Shown one piece after another: positions 38,696 to 48,150 of a stretch of DNA of 64,000 nucleotides. Numbering within the stretch: position 1 is the first letter of the stretch; every line of letters starts with the position of its first letter. The stretch is from Pseudomonadales bacterium (lineage in GTDB: Bacteria; Pseudomonadota; Gammaproteobacteria; Pseudomonadales; Azotimanducaceae), in NCBI GenBank assembly GCA_019634925.1, contig JAHCAL010000006.1:1-64000 (forward strand). The letters are read 5' to 3'. A model generated the notes under the pieces. It saw only the letters and a program-made list of their open reading frames with translations. It searched no databases and had not been told where the DNA came from. The position numbers and the translations under genes were made by a program.

Positions 38696-39760
38696 GTGCA
38701 ACTCTGGATGCTGACTCATTCACGCCCCGATCATGCCCTGCGGACCGCACAGCGCGCGGAAGCAGCGGGTTGGGATGGCATGCTGGTGGTCGATTCGCAG
38801 AATCTCGCGCCCGACGCCTACGTGGCGCTGACCCTGGCCGCGACCGGTACCACGCGTCTCGGGCTCGGGACCGGGGTGACCAACTCGGTTACCCGGCATG
38901 CGGCGGTCACCGCCTCTGCGGCCATGGCGGTGCAGCAGGTTTCCCGCGGCCGCATGGCGCTCGGTATCGGCCGCGGCGACTCTGCCCTGGCGCATCTCGG
39001 CCGCGCACCGGCCCGCTTCGCGGGGTTTGCCCGCTACGTGCAGACCTTGCAGACCTACCTGTCCGGTGGGCGCGTGCCGTTCCGGGATCTGCCGTTGCAG
39101 GATGAACTCGCCCCACCGGTCGAGGCGCTCGAACTCGCCGATCACCCGGCCGACAGCCGCATCCGCTGGTTCGATCCGGCGTTGCCCAAGGTGCCGCTCG
39201 AGATCGCCGCGACCGGGCCGCAGGTGATCCGGCTCGCGGGGCGGGTTGCCGATCGCGTGATGTTCACGCTCGGCGCCGTGCCCGACCGGATCGCATGGGG
39301 TATCGACGAAGCGCGCGCCGCGGCGCGTGCGGCGGGGCGCGATCCGGCCACGCTCGCGTTCGGCGCGTACGTGAACCTCGTCTGCCACCCGGACGTGGCG
39401 GTGGCCCGGGCGCTGGTTCGCGGCGGACTGACGACGTTCGCGCGGTTCTCGGTCATGCATGGTGCCGTGGCAGGGCCGGTCGATCCGGCAACCCGCGATG
39501 TGCTGGCCCGGCTCCATGACGGTTACGACATGCGCGCGCATACCCGGGCGGATTCGAGCCAGGCGGCCCTGCTCGACGATGCTTTCGTGGATCGCTTCGC
39601 CATCGCCGGCCCGCCGGCGCATTGCCTCGCGCGCCTGCGCGAACTGCGTGCGCTCGGGCTCGACCGGATCGTGATCAGCGGGCCGACCGCCGGCGCGGAC
39701 CCTGCAGCCGCGCGGGAGGCCATGGCGCTGCTCGACCAGGCCGTGATCGGCCGGGTCTGA
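38696..39760 (+). CDS. LLM-class oxidoreductase 5
   Basis: 354 residues from GTG 38696, four bases after GGAGG; an ATG at 38654 would add 14 unlikely residues. The barrel shows LWMLTHSRPDHALRTAQRAE, TRLGLGTGVTNSVTRH and the QVSRGRMALGIGRGDSALAH signature, which is the type seen in 5,10-methylenetetrahydromethanopterin reductase-like proteins. Divergent from the other four LLM genes. Confidence 0.87.
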   Translation: MQLWMLTHSRPDHALRTAQRAEAAGWDGMLVVDSQNLAPDAYVALTLAATGTTRLGLGTGVTNSVTRHAAVTASAAMAVQQVSRGRMALGIGRGDSALAHLGRAPARFAGFARYVQTLQTYLSGGRVPFRDLPLQDELAPPVEALELADHPADSRIRWFDPALPKVPLEIAATGPQVIRLAGRVADRVMFTLGAVPDRIAWGIDEARAAARAAGRDPATLAFGAYVNLVCHPDVAVARALVRGGLTTFARFSVMHGAVAGPVDPATRDVLARLHDGYDMRAHTRADSSQAALLDDAFVDRFAIAGPPAHCLARLRELRALGLDRIVISGPTAGADPAAAREAMALLDQAVIGRV

Positions 39761-39781
39761 CCCGGCGCTCGATCAGGGGGG

Positions 39782-41590
39782 TTAGTAGCCTGCTTCGCCG
39801 CGAGCGATGACCGCGGCGAATTCGGGGTCCAGCGGCTGGTATCGATCGCTGCCCGGCTTCATGACGAACAGCGGGTCGCTGACCCGCGCCGGGTCGTAGC
39901 CGTCCTCGCGCAGCTTGCCCTTGACCATCTTGAAGGTGCCGGTCACGTCGATTTCCGGCTCGATCCGCAGAAACAGGGGGCGCGCGTAGCTCGGCAGTTC
40001 GCGATTCACGTAGGCCGAGAACGCGTCGAGATCGAGACTGGTTACACCTTCCTCGAGCGTCAGCGCCGCCATGCCGGCACGCCCGTCGGCGCCGGGGACC
40101 GCGACGCCGTAGACGTTCGAGAAGCGGATCTGCGGGAAGCCGTTGATGATCTCGCCGACCTCGTTGGTCGAGACATTCTCCGATTTCCAGCGGAAGGTGT
40201 CGCCGATGCGGTCGACGAACTGGTAGTGCGGATAACCCAGCGTGAAGCCGGCGTCGACCTGGCGCATCAGGTCACCGGAGTTGAACCAGGCGTCGCCGGG
40301 CTCGAAGACGTCGCGCACGACCTTCTTCTCCGTCGCTTCGGGATTCGTATAGCCCTCGAATACGGCGTCGGGGCTGATGTGGCCGAGCAGCAGGCCCGGC
40401 TCCCCCGGGGTGACTTCGATACAGCGGCCGTTCGCGTCGCGAATGATTTCGTCGGCGTCGATGTCGTAGCGGACCAGCGCGTGGCGCACCGAGGTCATGC
40501 CGACCGTGCAGTCCTTGTTCAGGAGGTTCGCGAACGCGACGTTGCCTTCGCTTGCACCGTAGAATTCGGCGATCCGCTTGATGCCGAAACGCTGCTTGAA
40601 CTCGGGCCAGACGTCCGGGCGCAGCCCGTTGCCCATGACCCGGGTGAGCGGGTTCCTGTGGTCGTCGGGGCTTGCGGGTGTGCTCACCAGGTAGCGGCAG
40701 AGTTCGCCGATGTAGATGAAGCAGGTTGCCTGGTGATCGCGCACTTCCTTCAGGAAATTGCTTGCCGAGAACTTGCGCCGCAGGAATACGCTCGCGCCGG
40801 AGGAGAACGCCGCGCCCATGCCGATCATGAGTCCCGTGCCGTGGTACAACGGCAGGCAGACGTAGATGCGATCCCGCTCGGTGCACTTGAGGCCCGCCTT
40901 GTGCGCGAGCGTGCCGCTCGCGAGGTAACGGCGGTTCGAGAGCACGGCTGCCTTGGGCAGCCCCGTGGTGCCCGAAGTGAAGATGTAGAAGGCGTTGTCG
41001 CCAAGGGTGACGTCCGCGGTTTCCGCGGGGTTGCCCGGGTCCTTGGCGGGCGCCACGGCGTGCAGGTCGCGGGCCCAGTTGTCAGCCTGGGTGCTGCCCG
41101 CGTCCGGAACCCACAGGTAGTCGCGACCTTCCTCGAGCGGCAACTCGTGCTTCACCTCGGCCAGCGCGTCGGCGAGCTCGGCGCCGACGATGCACTTGGT
41201 GGACTCCGTGACCGTCACGCAATGGGTCAGCGGGCGGCCGCGCAGGTTCGTGTTGATGAGTCCGGCGGTGACGCCGAGCTTGTTCAGGCCCACGACGGTG
41301 GCCAGGAACTCGATGCGGTTTTCCATGAACACACTGGCGGTGTCGCCGCGGCCGAGGCCCATGCCGCGGAAGGCGTCGGCGTAGCGATTGGCCAGTGCGT
41401 TGAAATCGCGCCAGTTGATCGTGCGCCCCTCGAAGAGGATTGCCGGACTGTCGGGCAGGCGCTCGGCGAGTCGCGCGACCTGGGCGCCGATGCAGTCGCG
41501 TTCCTCGAGTCCACGCGGCTGCATGCCTTTCTTCAGCGCGAGCAGGGTCGGTACCTGCGCCAGTGTCTTCGCCACGTCGATGATGCCCAT
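39782..41590 (-). CDS. Long-chain fatty-acid--CoA ligase (FATP/FadD6-like)
   Basis: 602 residues of the ANL superfamily. The P-loop-like FYIFTSGTTGLPKAAVLSN lies near residue 205, GNGLRPDVWPEFKQRFGI and FYGASEGN in the core, and the hinge FRWKSENVSTNEV and C-terminal lysine in GTFKMVKGKLRE complete the enzyme. The FATP-type spacing fits very-long-chain or steroid/bile-acid-like acids. It activates a carboxylic acid with ATP and CoA and would feed the CoA pathway around it. Divergent from the MBL gene at 41732. Confidence 0.92.
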   Translation of the reverse strand: MGIIDVAKTLAQVPTLLALKKGMQPRGLEERDCIGAQVARLAERLPDSPAILFEGRTINWRDFNALANRYADAFRGMGLGRGDTASVFMENRIEFLATVVGLNKLGVTAGLINTNLRGRPLTHCVTVTESTKCIVGAELADALAEVKHELPLEEGRDYLWVPDAGSTQADNWARDLHAVAPAKDPGNPAETADVTLGDNAFYIFTSGTTGLPKAAVLSNRRYLASGTLAHKAGLKCTERDRIYVCLPLYHGTGLMIGMGAAFSSGASVFLRRKFSASNFLKEVRDHQATCFIYIGELCRYLVSTPASPDDHRNPLTRVMGNGLRPDVWPEFKQRFGIKRIAEFYGASEGNVAFANLLNKDCTVGMTSVRHALVRYDIDADEIIRDANGRCIEVTPGEPGLLLGHISPDAVFEGYTNPEATEKKVVRDVFEPGDAWFNSGDLMRQVDAGFTLGYPHYQFVDRIGDTFRWKSENVSTNEVGEIINGFPQIRFSNVYGVAVPGADGRAGMAALTLEEGVTSLDLDAFSAYVNRELPSYARPLFLRIEPEIDVTGTFKMVKGKLREDGYDPARVSDPLFVMKPGSDRYQPLDPEFAAVIARGEAGY

Positions 41591-41731
41591 GCGATCGCTC
41601 CGTATGTTGCAGCGCGTTTGTCGAGGTCTTTCGATCCGTCACGGAACCTTAATCACCGGACCTCCCGGCTTCAAGCCGCCTGTGCCATGCTGGGCGACGG
41701 ACACGGACACAGCTCAGGGGAGGCATAGCGC

Positions 41732-42601
41732 ATGGAACACTGGCAGATCGGACGGGTCAGGGTCACCCGGATCATGGAACTGGAGCTCGCCGGCGGTTCG
41801 CGCTTCATCCTGCCCGATGCGACCCGCGAGGCCTGCCTGCCGCTCGACTGGATGCGCCCGCACTTCATGGACGAGCAAGGCAACCTGATCATGAGCGTCC
41901 ATGCCCTGGTGGTGGACACCGGGGATCGCCGGATCATCGTCGACACCTGCATCGGCAACGACAAACAGCGCTCGATCCCGGCCTGGACCAATCTGCAGAC
42001 GACATTCCTGGCGGACCTCGCGGCAGCCGGTTATCCGCGCGAATCGATCGACACCGTCCTCTGCACGCACCTGCACGTGGATCACGTCGGCTGGAACACC
42101 ATGCTGGTGGACGGACAGTGGGTGCCGACCTTTCCCAACGCACGCTACCTGTTCGCCGAGCGGGAGTGGCGCTACTGGGACACGGCGGACCAGGATGCGC
42201 TCAACACCGGGGTGCTCGAGGATTCGGTCCGTCCCATCTTCGCAGCCGGGCTCGCCGAACTGGTCGACTGGGACCACCGCGTGTGCACGGAGGTGTGGCT
42301 GGAGCCGACGCCGGGCCACACGCCCGGGCACGTCAGCGTGCATATCGCATCGGACGGGCACGAGGCCCTGATCACCGGCGACTGCATTCACCATCCCTGC
42401 CAGATGACCCGTACCGACTGGTGCAGCTCGGCTGATCATGACCAGGCAGTGGGACGTGCCACGCGCGAAGCGCTGCTGGCGCGCTACGCGGATGGACCGG
42501 TGCTGGTGATCGGTACCCACTTCGCGGCGCCGACCGCGGGACACGTGCGGCGGCGCGCCGCTGGCGGCTACTGGCTCGACGTGGGCGGGTCGTCGCGCTG
42601 A
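41732..42601 (+). CDS. MBL-fold metallo-hydrolase
   Basis: 289 residues from ATG 41732 with GGGGAGG upstream. The metal motif HLHVDHVGWN (HxHxDH) is intact, with TPGHTPGHVSV, LITGDCIHHP and GTHFAAPTAGH giving the later histidine and aspartate ligands: a two-zinc hydrolase of the lactonase/AttM-like type. Substrates of relatives include lactones and thioesters. Its 3' end overlaps the gene on the other strand. Confidence 0.9.
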   Translation: MEHWQIGRVRVTRIMELELAGGSRFILPDATREACLPLDWMRPHFMDEQGNLIMSVHALVVDTGDRRIIVDTCIGNDKQRSIPAWTNLQTTFLADLAAAGYPRESIDTVLCTHLHVDHVGWNTMLVDGQWVPTFPNARYLFAEREWRYWDTADQDALNTGVLEDSVRPIFAAGLAELVDWDHRVCTEVWLEPTPGHTPGHVSVHIASDGHEALITGDCIHHPCQMTRTDWCSSADHDQAVGRATREALLARYADGPVLVIGTHFAAPTAGHVRRRAAGGYWLDVGGSSR

Positions 42602-42876
42602 CGGTCGTCGGCCGGGTCTTCCAACGGTTGATCGTGGTGTCTGCGGTCGAGCTTGCCTTCGCGCGCGAGGCGCAGCATCCAGGCGTCGATGCGGTGTCGC
42701 GCACGCGGCACGTCCAGGGCCACGAACGCGACACCGACCGGCAGCATCCAGAAGCCGAGGATGGGGAGGAAGCCGAAGATCCCGGCGATCATGAACAGGA
42801 CTCCGATCAGGCTCCTGATGCCCGGCGGCACGTGATTGCGCCCCCAGTACAGCGTGCGGTACAGGGTGACGGCCAT
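42568..42876 (-). CDS. Small PGPGW-like membrane protein
   Basis: 102 residues from ATG 42876; a GTG at 42903 would add nine. Two membrane stretches (SLIGVLFMIAGIFGFLPILG and FWMLPVGVAFVALDV) are followed by a charged C-terminal tail rich in H, D and R. The P-x-x-G-x-W-M-L-P pattern resembles the PGPGW transmembrane family of unknown function. Its 3' end overlaps the convergent MBL gene by 34 bp, and the tail is encoded in that overlap. Confidence 0.6.
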   Translation of the reverse strand: MAVTLYRTLYWGRNHVPPGIRSLIGVLFMIAGIFGFLPILGFWMLPVGVAFVALDVPRARHRIDAWMLRLAREGKLDRRHHDQPLEDPADDRQRDDPPTSSQ

Positions 42877-42922
42877 GCGGCGTCTGAACTCCGACCGGGC
42901 CACGGCGGCGCGCGGGGCAGCC

Positions 42923-44029
42923 TCAGACCATCACCGGCCCGTCACTCGGCGCATCGTGGCGTCCGGGGTGCGCACGACGTGCGAGGTCAGGGTCGATCGA
43001 CCGGAACCGGTAGTGGCCGTCTTCGTGCAGGCTCCGTTCGATGCGGTTGCGGTGCATGAGGAGGTGCAGATGCGCGATCGCCTCGCCGAGCGCCATCATC
43101 ATCTGCCGCGGATCGAGCCGGCGGGCGAACAGCACCGGCAGCAGGTCGCGCGCGAGCGCCGGCTCCACGCAGTGCTCCTCGATCGCGAGCATTCGATCCT
43201 CGTGGTGTGCCATGAGGGCACGGAGTCGTTCCCGGACGCCGTAGAACGGCAGGTTGTGTGCCGGCAGCACCAGCACGTCAGAGGGTAGTTCCAGCAGGCC
43301 GTCGAGCGACTGCATCCAGTCCTTCAGCGGATTGGCCTCGGGCTCGGTCGGATGCACGCTCACGTTGCTCGTGATGACGGGCAGGATCTGGTCGCCGGAA
43401 ATGAAGATCCCGAGCGCCGCGCAGTACAGGCAGGCGTGCTCGGGGGAATGCCCGGATCCGGTCACGATGCGCCAGTCGTGCCCGCCGATCGAGAGGACGT
43501 CGCCGTGCTCGAGGCGCCGGTAGCCGGCCGGCATCTCCGGCATGCCCATTCCGTCGCTCGAGCGCCGCTGCCACTGCAGGCGCAACTCGTCCAGATAGTC
43601 GCCGGGCATGCCCGCCCGCAGATAGAACTCGCGGCCCATCCAGCCGGCGTTGTGCGGGCCGCTACCGCCGGCGGAGAACGCGCGCGCCTGGTAGTACTCG
43701 GCTCGGGTCATGTACAGCGGGCACTGGAAGGTGTCGGTGATCATCTTCGACTGGCCCACGTGATCGGGATGCATGTGGGTGCAGATCACGCCGATGACCG
43801 GCTTGCCGTCGAGCTCCCGGTCGAAGATGCGCGACCAGAGTTCGCTGGTCTGGGTCAGCGCCAGGCCGGTATCGACGACCCACCAGCCGGCACGGTCGGC
43901 GAGCAGGTACAGATTGATGTGATTGAGCGAGCCGCCCATGGGCATGGTCAGCCAGCGTACGCCCGGCGCGATCTCCCGCGTCGTACCCGGCGCGGGATGA
44001 TCCGCGTACGGATAGGTCAGCTGGTTCAT
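42923..44029 (-). CDS. MBL-fold metallo-hydrolase
   Basis: 368 residues from ATG 44029. The motif ICTHMHPDHVGQSKMI (HxHxDH) and IVTGSGHSPEHACLYC, IFISGDQILP and VLVLPAHNLPFYG give a complete di-zinc site; the protein is longer than the usual glyoxalase II and has a helical C-terminal domain containing a winged-helix-like tail as in LACTB2. It probably hydrolyses a thioester or lactone. It points away from the acyl-CoA dehydrogenase gene (divergent). Confidence 0.88.
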   Translation of the reverse strand: MNQLTYPYADHPAPGTTREIAPGVRWLTMPMGGSLNHINLYLLADRAGWWVVDTGLALTQTSELWSRIFDRELDGKPVIGVICTHMHPDHVGQSKMITDTFQCPLYMTRAEYYQARAFSAGGSGPHNAGWMGREFYLRAGMPGDYLDELRLQWQRRSSDGMGMPEMPAGYRRLEHGDVLSIGGHDWRIVTGSGHSPEHACLYCAALGIFISGDQILPVITSNVSVHPTEPEANPLKDWMQSLDGLLELPSDVLVLPAHNLPFYGVRERLRALMAHHEDRMLAIEEHCVEPALARDLLPVLFARRLDPRQMMMALGEAIAHLHLLMHRNRIERSLHEDGHYRFRSIDPDLARRAHPGRHDAPSDGPVMV

Positions 44030-44205
44030 GTGGTGGTCCCCCGGAATACGGACGCGCGAGTATAGCGAATATTCGGCGGCCCTCGCGCGGATCTGCGAGT
44101 CCGCCGGTCCGCCGGTGCGTGTGCGACAGGCCGGCGCCGTGCAAAGGCCGGGCGCATGCGCTAGATTTGAGCGCTCAACGTCATTCATCGAGAAGGGGGG
44201 AGATC

Positions 44206-45474
44206 ATGGCAATGAACGTCAGAATGAATGTCAAGCCGGTGCCGACGCTCGACAACGAGATCAACGAGATCCGGCTCGCCACGGCGGAGATCGTGAATCA
44301 GGACATCCTGCCCAACGAAGGTCGGCTGTGGGGGTGGATGTCGGACAGCGCCAATGCGCCGAACGAGGCAGCCAAGGCGGCGAAGGAGCTGCGCCTCGAC
44401 ATTCAGGGCAAGGTCAAGAAAGCCGGTCTGTGGGCGCCCCATCTGCCGCGGGATTTCGGCGGCATGGGACTCTCCTTCCTCCAGCACGCCTACATGAACG
44501 AGGTCCTGTCATACAGTCCGGGCGCCGCGTCGCTGTTCGGCGTCGTCGCACCCAATTCCGGCAATCAGAAGATCCTGGTCCAGTACGGTACGCCCGAACA
44601 GCACGAAAAGTGGCTGAAGCCGCTGACCGAAGGCACCATGCAATCCGGGTTCTCGATGACGGAACCGCACACGCCCGGCTCCGACCCGCGCTCGCTCTCG
44701 ACCCGCGCCGTGCTCGACGGCGACGAGTGGGTCATCAACGGCCACAAGTGGTTCACTTCGAACGGTCATGCCGCCGACTTCTACATCGTCATGTGCCGGA
44801 CCTCGGATCCCGACGCGCCGGGCGGCGACACCGAGCGGATGACCCAGATCATCGTTCCGAAGAACACGCCCGGGGTGAAGATCGTGCGCGGTGTGCCGGT
44901 CTGGGGCCGCGCCTCGAGTCACTGCGAGATCATCTACGACAACGTGCGCGTGCCGAAGGCCAACCAGCTCGGCCGGACCGGCAGCGGTCATCGCGCGGCG
45001 CAGGACCGGCTCGGCGCGGGGCGGGTCTATCACTGCATGAACTCGATCGGTTCCATGTGGCGGGCGTTCGACCTCATGATCGACCGTCTGATGACCCGCG
45101 AGGTGCACGGTGGCGAGAAACTGGAATCCAAGCAGTTCATGCAGGGATTCATCGCCGAGAGCTACATGGATATCCAGAGCGCGCGCCTGATGACCATCCA
45201 CTGCGCGGAGAAGATGGAATCGGGCGCCGATCCGCGCACCGACATCTCGTCGATCAAGATTTTCGTACCGGCCGCGTACCATCGGGTCGTCGACCGGGCG
45301 ATCCAGGTCTACGGCGCCGCCGGGGTAAGCGGCGATCTGCCGCTCGCAGGGATGTACCAGGGCGCGCGCACGCTGCGAATCGCCGATGGCCCGGACGAGG
45401 TGCACAAGATCATGATCGCGAAACTGATCCTGCGCCGCTACCACTCCGGCGAGTCGTGGGACTTCGGTAACTGA
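44206..45474 (+). CDS. Acyl-CoA dehydrogenase family protein
   Basis: 422 residues from ATG 44206 (GAAGGGGGGAG upstream). The FAD-binding pattern MQSGFSMTEPHTPGSDPRS, then DGDEWVINGHKWFTSNG, and the C-terminal VYGAAGVSGDLPLAGMYQGA with RTLRIADGPDEVHK are typical. It oxidises acyl-CoAs at alpha-beta, passing electrons to ETF. The long N-terminal helical part resembles the ACAD10/11 branch that works with APH-type kinases such as the one at 31187. Substrate length is not predictable. Confidence 0.93.
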   Translation: MAMNVRMNVKPVPTLDNEINEIRLATAEIVNQDILPNEGRLWGWMSDSANAPNEAAKAAKELRLDIQGKVKKAGLWAPHLPRDFGGMGLSFLQHAYMNEVLSYSPGAASLFGVVAPNSGNQKILVQYGTPEQHEKWLKPLTEGTMQSGFSMTEPHTPGSDPRSLSTRAVLDGDEWVINGHKWFTSNGHAADFYIVMCRTSDPDAPGGDTERMTQIIVPKNTPGVKIVRGVPVWGRASSHCEIIYDNVRVPKANQLGRTGSGHRAAQDRLGAGRVYHCMNSIGSMWRAFDLMIDRLMTREVHGGEKLESKQFMQGFIAESYMDIQSARLMTIHCAEKMESGADPRTDISSIKIFVPAAYHRVVDRAIQVYGAAGVSGDLPLAGMYQGARTLRIADGPDEVHKIMIAKLILRRYHSGESWDFGN

Positions 45475-45477
45475 CTC

Positions 45478-45510
45478 CGGCGACCGATCGCGGCGATCAT
45501 CGGGTCGCCG
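45478..45510. terminator. Nested hairpin between convergent genes
   Basis: CGGCGACC pairs with GGTCGCCG, and GATCGC with GCGATC inside, giving a two-level stem. It lies between the acyl-CoA dehydrogenase stop and the end of the opposing MFS gene, partly overlapping the latter. Confidence 0.45.
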
Positions 45511-46900
45511 CGACGGCGCGTTCCTCGCGCACGAACAGCATCAGCACGAACCCGATCGCGAGCAGAATGATCAGCGAGGCATAGCCGGCGCGCTGGCTCT
45601 CGAACGCACTGGTGAAGATGCCGACCAGCAACGGCGCAAGAAATGCAGTGGCCGTGCCGGAGAGTGCGTAGAGACCGAAGAACTGCGCCATCATGGACGG
45701 CGGCGCGATGCGCGCCATCATGGTGCGCGCCGACGCAAAGGCCACGGTGATGAACATGGCGAACAGCTGGGTGTTCGCGAAGTAGAGCAGTTCCGGCAGC
45801 GTGTTGAACCAGGGCAGCGCCCAGAGCGTCGCCTCGCTCGTGTACGGTACGAACAGGATCGAGTCCGGCTGGATCGTGACCGCGACGGCAAGCAGGCTCG
45901 CGGTGCCCCCGACCGCGATCAGCACCGTCCGCCTCGACCCAAGCCGGTCGTCCAGCCGGCCGCCGAGGACGGCGCCGATGGCGGCCGAAAAACTCGTGAC
46001 GATGCCGAAGATCAGCAGCGTCGTGGTACCCCAGCCGAACGTGCCGGCAGCATAAACACCGCCGAAAATCAGTACGCCGACCATGCCGTCGTTGAAGATC
46101 ATGCGCGCGAGGAGGTAGAGGGCGACGTTCCCGTAGTGACGCAGCTGCCCGATGGTCGCGCGAACCTCCGCGAGACCGCGTGCGATCGCGAGGCGAACGG
46201 GCAATCCGCTGTCAGGTGTATCCGGCGTGAAAGCCAGCAGCGGCAGGCTGAAGGCGAGCAGCCACAAGGCGGTCAACGGCGCGACGATACGATCCGGTTC
46301 GGATGCTGCCTGGTCGAGTCCGAACAGCGGAGCCGAAGGGATGAACGACCAACTGCTGTCGCCCGGCAATGCGAAGGCGTACAGCACGAACAGCATCAAC
46401 AGGAGGCCGGCGCAGTTGCCGTACGCGAGGGCCAGCCCCGAGATCATGCCGATCCGATCGGCCGGCGCGATTGCCGGCAGCATGGCATTGTGGAACACCG
46501 CCGTGAACTCGAAGGTCACCGCGATGACCACGATGAGCGCGAGTGTGGCGGTGATGCCGAGTCCCACGCCGCCCGGCATGGCGAACCAGAGCAGCCAGAT
46601 GGCCGGGACCATGATCGCGATGAAACCGCCGATCCATGGCTTGCGTCGCCCCTGCTTGTCGGCAATCGCGCCGAGGAACGGTGCCATGATCGCGATCAGG
46701 GCGCCGGAGAAGCTGTTCGCGTAGCCGAGCAGCGCCTGGCCGCGGACCGGATCGCCCACGACCGTGGTCGAGAAGTACGGCGCGAATATGTAGATCGTGA
46801 CCAGGATGACGTAAGGGTTGCGTGCCCATTCGAAGAGCGCCCAGCTCTGGTAGCCGAGCGGACCCGCGGCCGGCTTGCCTTCGAGGGTCACTCGCGTCAT
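45497..46900 (-). CDS. Atg22/UMF1-like MFS transporter
   Basis: 467 residues, about twelve membrane helices. YQSWALFEWARNPYVILVTIYIFAPYF at the N-terminus (a W-x-x-F/Y-D/E-x-A-R-N-type motif) and FLGAIADKQGRRKPWIGG are characteristic of the UMF1/Atg22-like branch of MFS. Yeast Atg22 exports amino acids from the vacuole; bacterial substrates are unknown. No partner can be named from the context. Confidence 0.85.
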   Translation of the reverse strand: MTRVTLEGKPAAGPLGYQSWALFEWARNPYVILVTIYIFAPYFSTTVVGDPVRGQALLGYANSFSGALIAIMAPFLGAIADKQGRRKPWIGGFIAIMVPAIWLLWFAMPGGVGLGITATLALIVVIAVTFEFTAVFHNAMLPAIAPADRIGMISGLALAYGNCAGLLLMLFVLYAFALPGDSSWSFIPSAPLFGLDQAASEPDRIVAPLTALWLLAFSLPLLAFTPDTPDSGLPVRLAIARGLAEVRATIGQLRHYGNVALYLLARMIFNDGMVGVLIFGGVYAAGTFGWGTTTLLIFGIVTSFSAAIGAVLGGRLDDRLGSRRTVLIAVGGTASLLAVAVTIQPDSILFVPYTSEATLWALPWFNTLPELLYFANTQLFAMFITVAFASARTMMARIAPPSMMAQFFGLYALSGTATAFLAPLLVGIFTSAFESQRAGYASLIILLAIGFVLMLFVREERAVAATR

Positions 46901-47184
46901 GTGCCGCAGACCGGCGCTGGTGGGGTGGTGATGATGTCCTTCCTATACTGCGCCGGTACTGACTGCGCCTGTACTGCGCTGTGCGACGACCCGGTGCCGC
47001 GCGGTCTGCGCCCGTCCGGCTTCCCGGGGCAGCAGCCAGTGTAGCAACCCGAAGTCGATCTGCTAACATCCGTGATCGTGTGCCGGGGTGCGCACTCTCG
47101 GTGACCGGAGCGTGACCGGCGGGTGGCCCGCGTGTGAAGGGGAGTCTCCGGTCCACGCAAAATCACCACGGGGAAATCCGTCAC

Positions 47185-47682
47185 GTGCCGCAACTGACTG
47201 CTATCGAACGCGCCGCGTTCCTCGGCGAGCGCGGGATTCTGATGCGCATTGCCGTGGTGCGTCCGGATGGCAGTCCGCTCGTCACCCCGATCTGGTTCAT
47301 CCATGAAGACGATGCAATCTGGTTCACGCCGCGGGCGCGTTCCGAGTGGTTTGATTGCCTCCGTCGCGACCCCCGGGTTGCGCTGTGTATCGACGAACAG
47401 CCGCTACCCTATCGCAAGGTGGTCGTGGAAGGTCGCGCGGAGCTCGTCCACGACATCGGCGCGGACGATCTGTGGCGCGACCGTTACCGGCGTATTGCCG
47501 AGCGCTACGTGCCGCCGGCGGGGGCGGACGCCTATATCCGCGATACCCTGGACGAGCCGCGTGGCCTGTATCGCGTGCGATTCGCGCAGGCCCAGGTGAA
47601 AACCTGGCGGATGCCGCTCGAATCCGAGGATCCGCGCGGGATCTGGCATTCCCGGTATTATCATGTTCCCTCATCCGACTGA
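47185..47682 (+). CDS. PPOX-fold (pyridoxamine oxidase-like) protein
   Basis: 165 residues from GTG 47185 (GGGGA ten bases upstream); a GTG at 47134 adds 17 residues with no ribosome site. The split barrel shows RIAVVRPDGSPLVTPIWFIH, IWFTPRARSEWFDCLRRDPR and RKVVVEGRAELV. This is the FMN/F420 binding group also seen at 37015. A zinc-ribbon gene follows 13 bp later. It may serve the same cofactor system as the LLM genes (inference). Confidence 0.82.
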   Translation: MPQLTAIERAAFLGERGILMRIAVVRPDGSPLVTPIWFIHEDDAIWFTPRARSEWFDCLRRDPRVALCIDEQPLPYRKVVVEGRAELVHDIGADDLWRDRYRRIAERYVPPAGADAYIRDTLDEPRGLYRVRFAQAQVKTWRMPLESEDPRGIWHSRYYHVPSSD

Positions 47683-47694
47683 TGGCAGGAGGCT

Positions 47695-48084
47695 ATGGTT
47701 ATGCGGTGTCCGAAGTGTCCGGGCAAGCTCGAGGAAAAGACCTACGGCCGCAGGATCACCGTGCGCCGATGTACGGATTGCGGCGGACTCTTCTGCAAGC
47801 CGCAGGTGCTCGTGGAGATGAAGCGCGAGTGGATGGCCGACGCCGTGCTGGATTCCGGAGATCCACGCCTCGGTCAGGCATTGAACAAGCTCGACAACGT
47901 CGATTGCCCCGAGTGTGGGACACGGATGAACAAGTCGACGGACGAACGGCAGACTCATATCTGGTTCGAACAGTGTCCGAATTGCGAGGGACTGTTCTTC
48001 GACGCGGGTGAGTTCACCGATCTGAAGTACGATACCTTCATGGATCGTATCCGCGGCCTGCTGCGCGGTCGTCGCCCCGAGTAG
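47695..48084 (+). CDS. Double zinc-ribbon (zf-TFIIB-like) protein
   Basis: 129 residues. Two zinc ribbons: CPKCPGKLEEK with CTDCGGLFC at residues of about 5-33, and CPECGTRMNK with CPNCEGLFFDAGEF at about 70-110. The W-F-x-x-C-P-x-C-x-G-x-F-F pattern is the zf-TFIIB family type found in many bacteria, of unknown role. Co-directional and 13 bp from the PPOX gene. Confidence 0.82.
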   Translation: MVMRCPKCPGKLEEKTYGRRITVRRCTDCGGLFCKPQVLVEMKREWMADAVLDSGDPRLGQALNKLDNVDCPECGTRMNKSTDERQTHIWFEQCPNCEGLFFDAGEFTDLKYDTFMDRIRGLLRGRRPE

Positions 48085-48150
48085 CACCCAGCGGATGCTG
48101 CCGGGGCCGGCCGGCGGCCGCCAGCGGTCGACGGATGCGGGTCGGTGCCG

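Noticed and set aside
46945..46985. Short repeats of a TACTGCGC-like unit upstream of the Atg22-like gene
   Set aside because: Spacing and sequence are irregular and only three imperfect copies exist; not enough for a repeat call or CRISPR.
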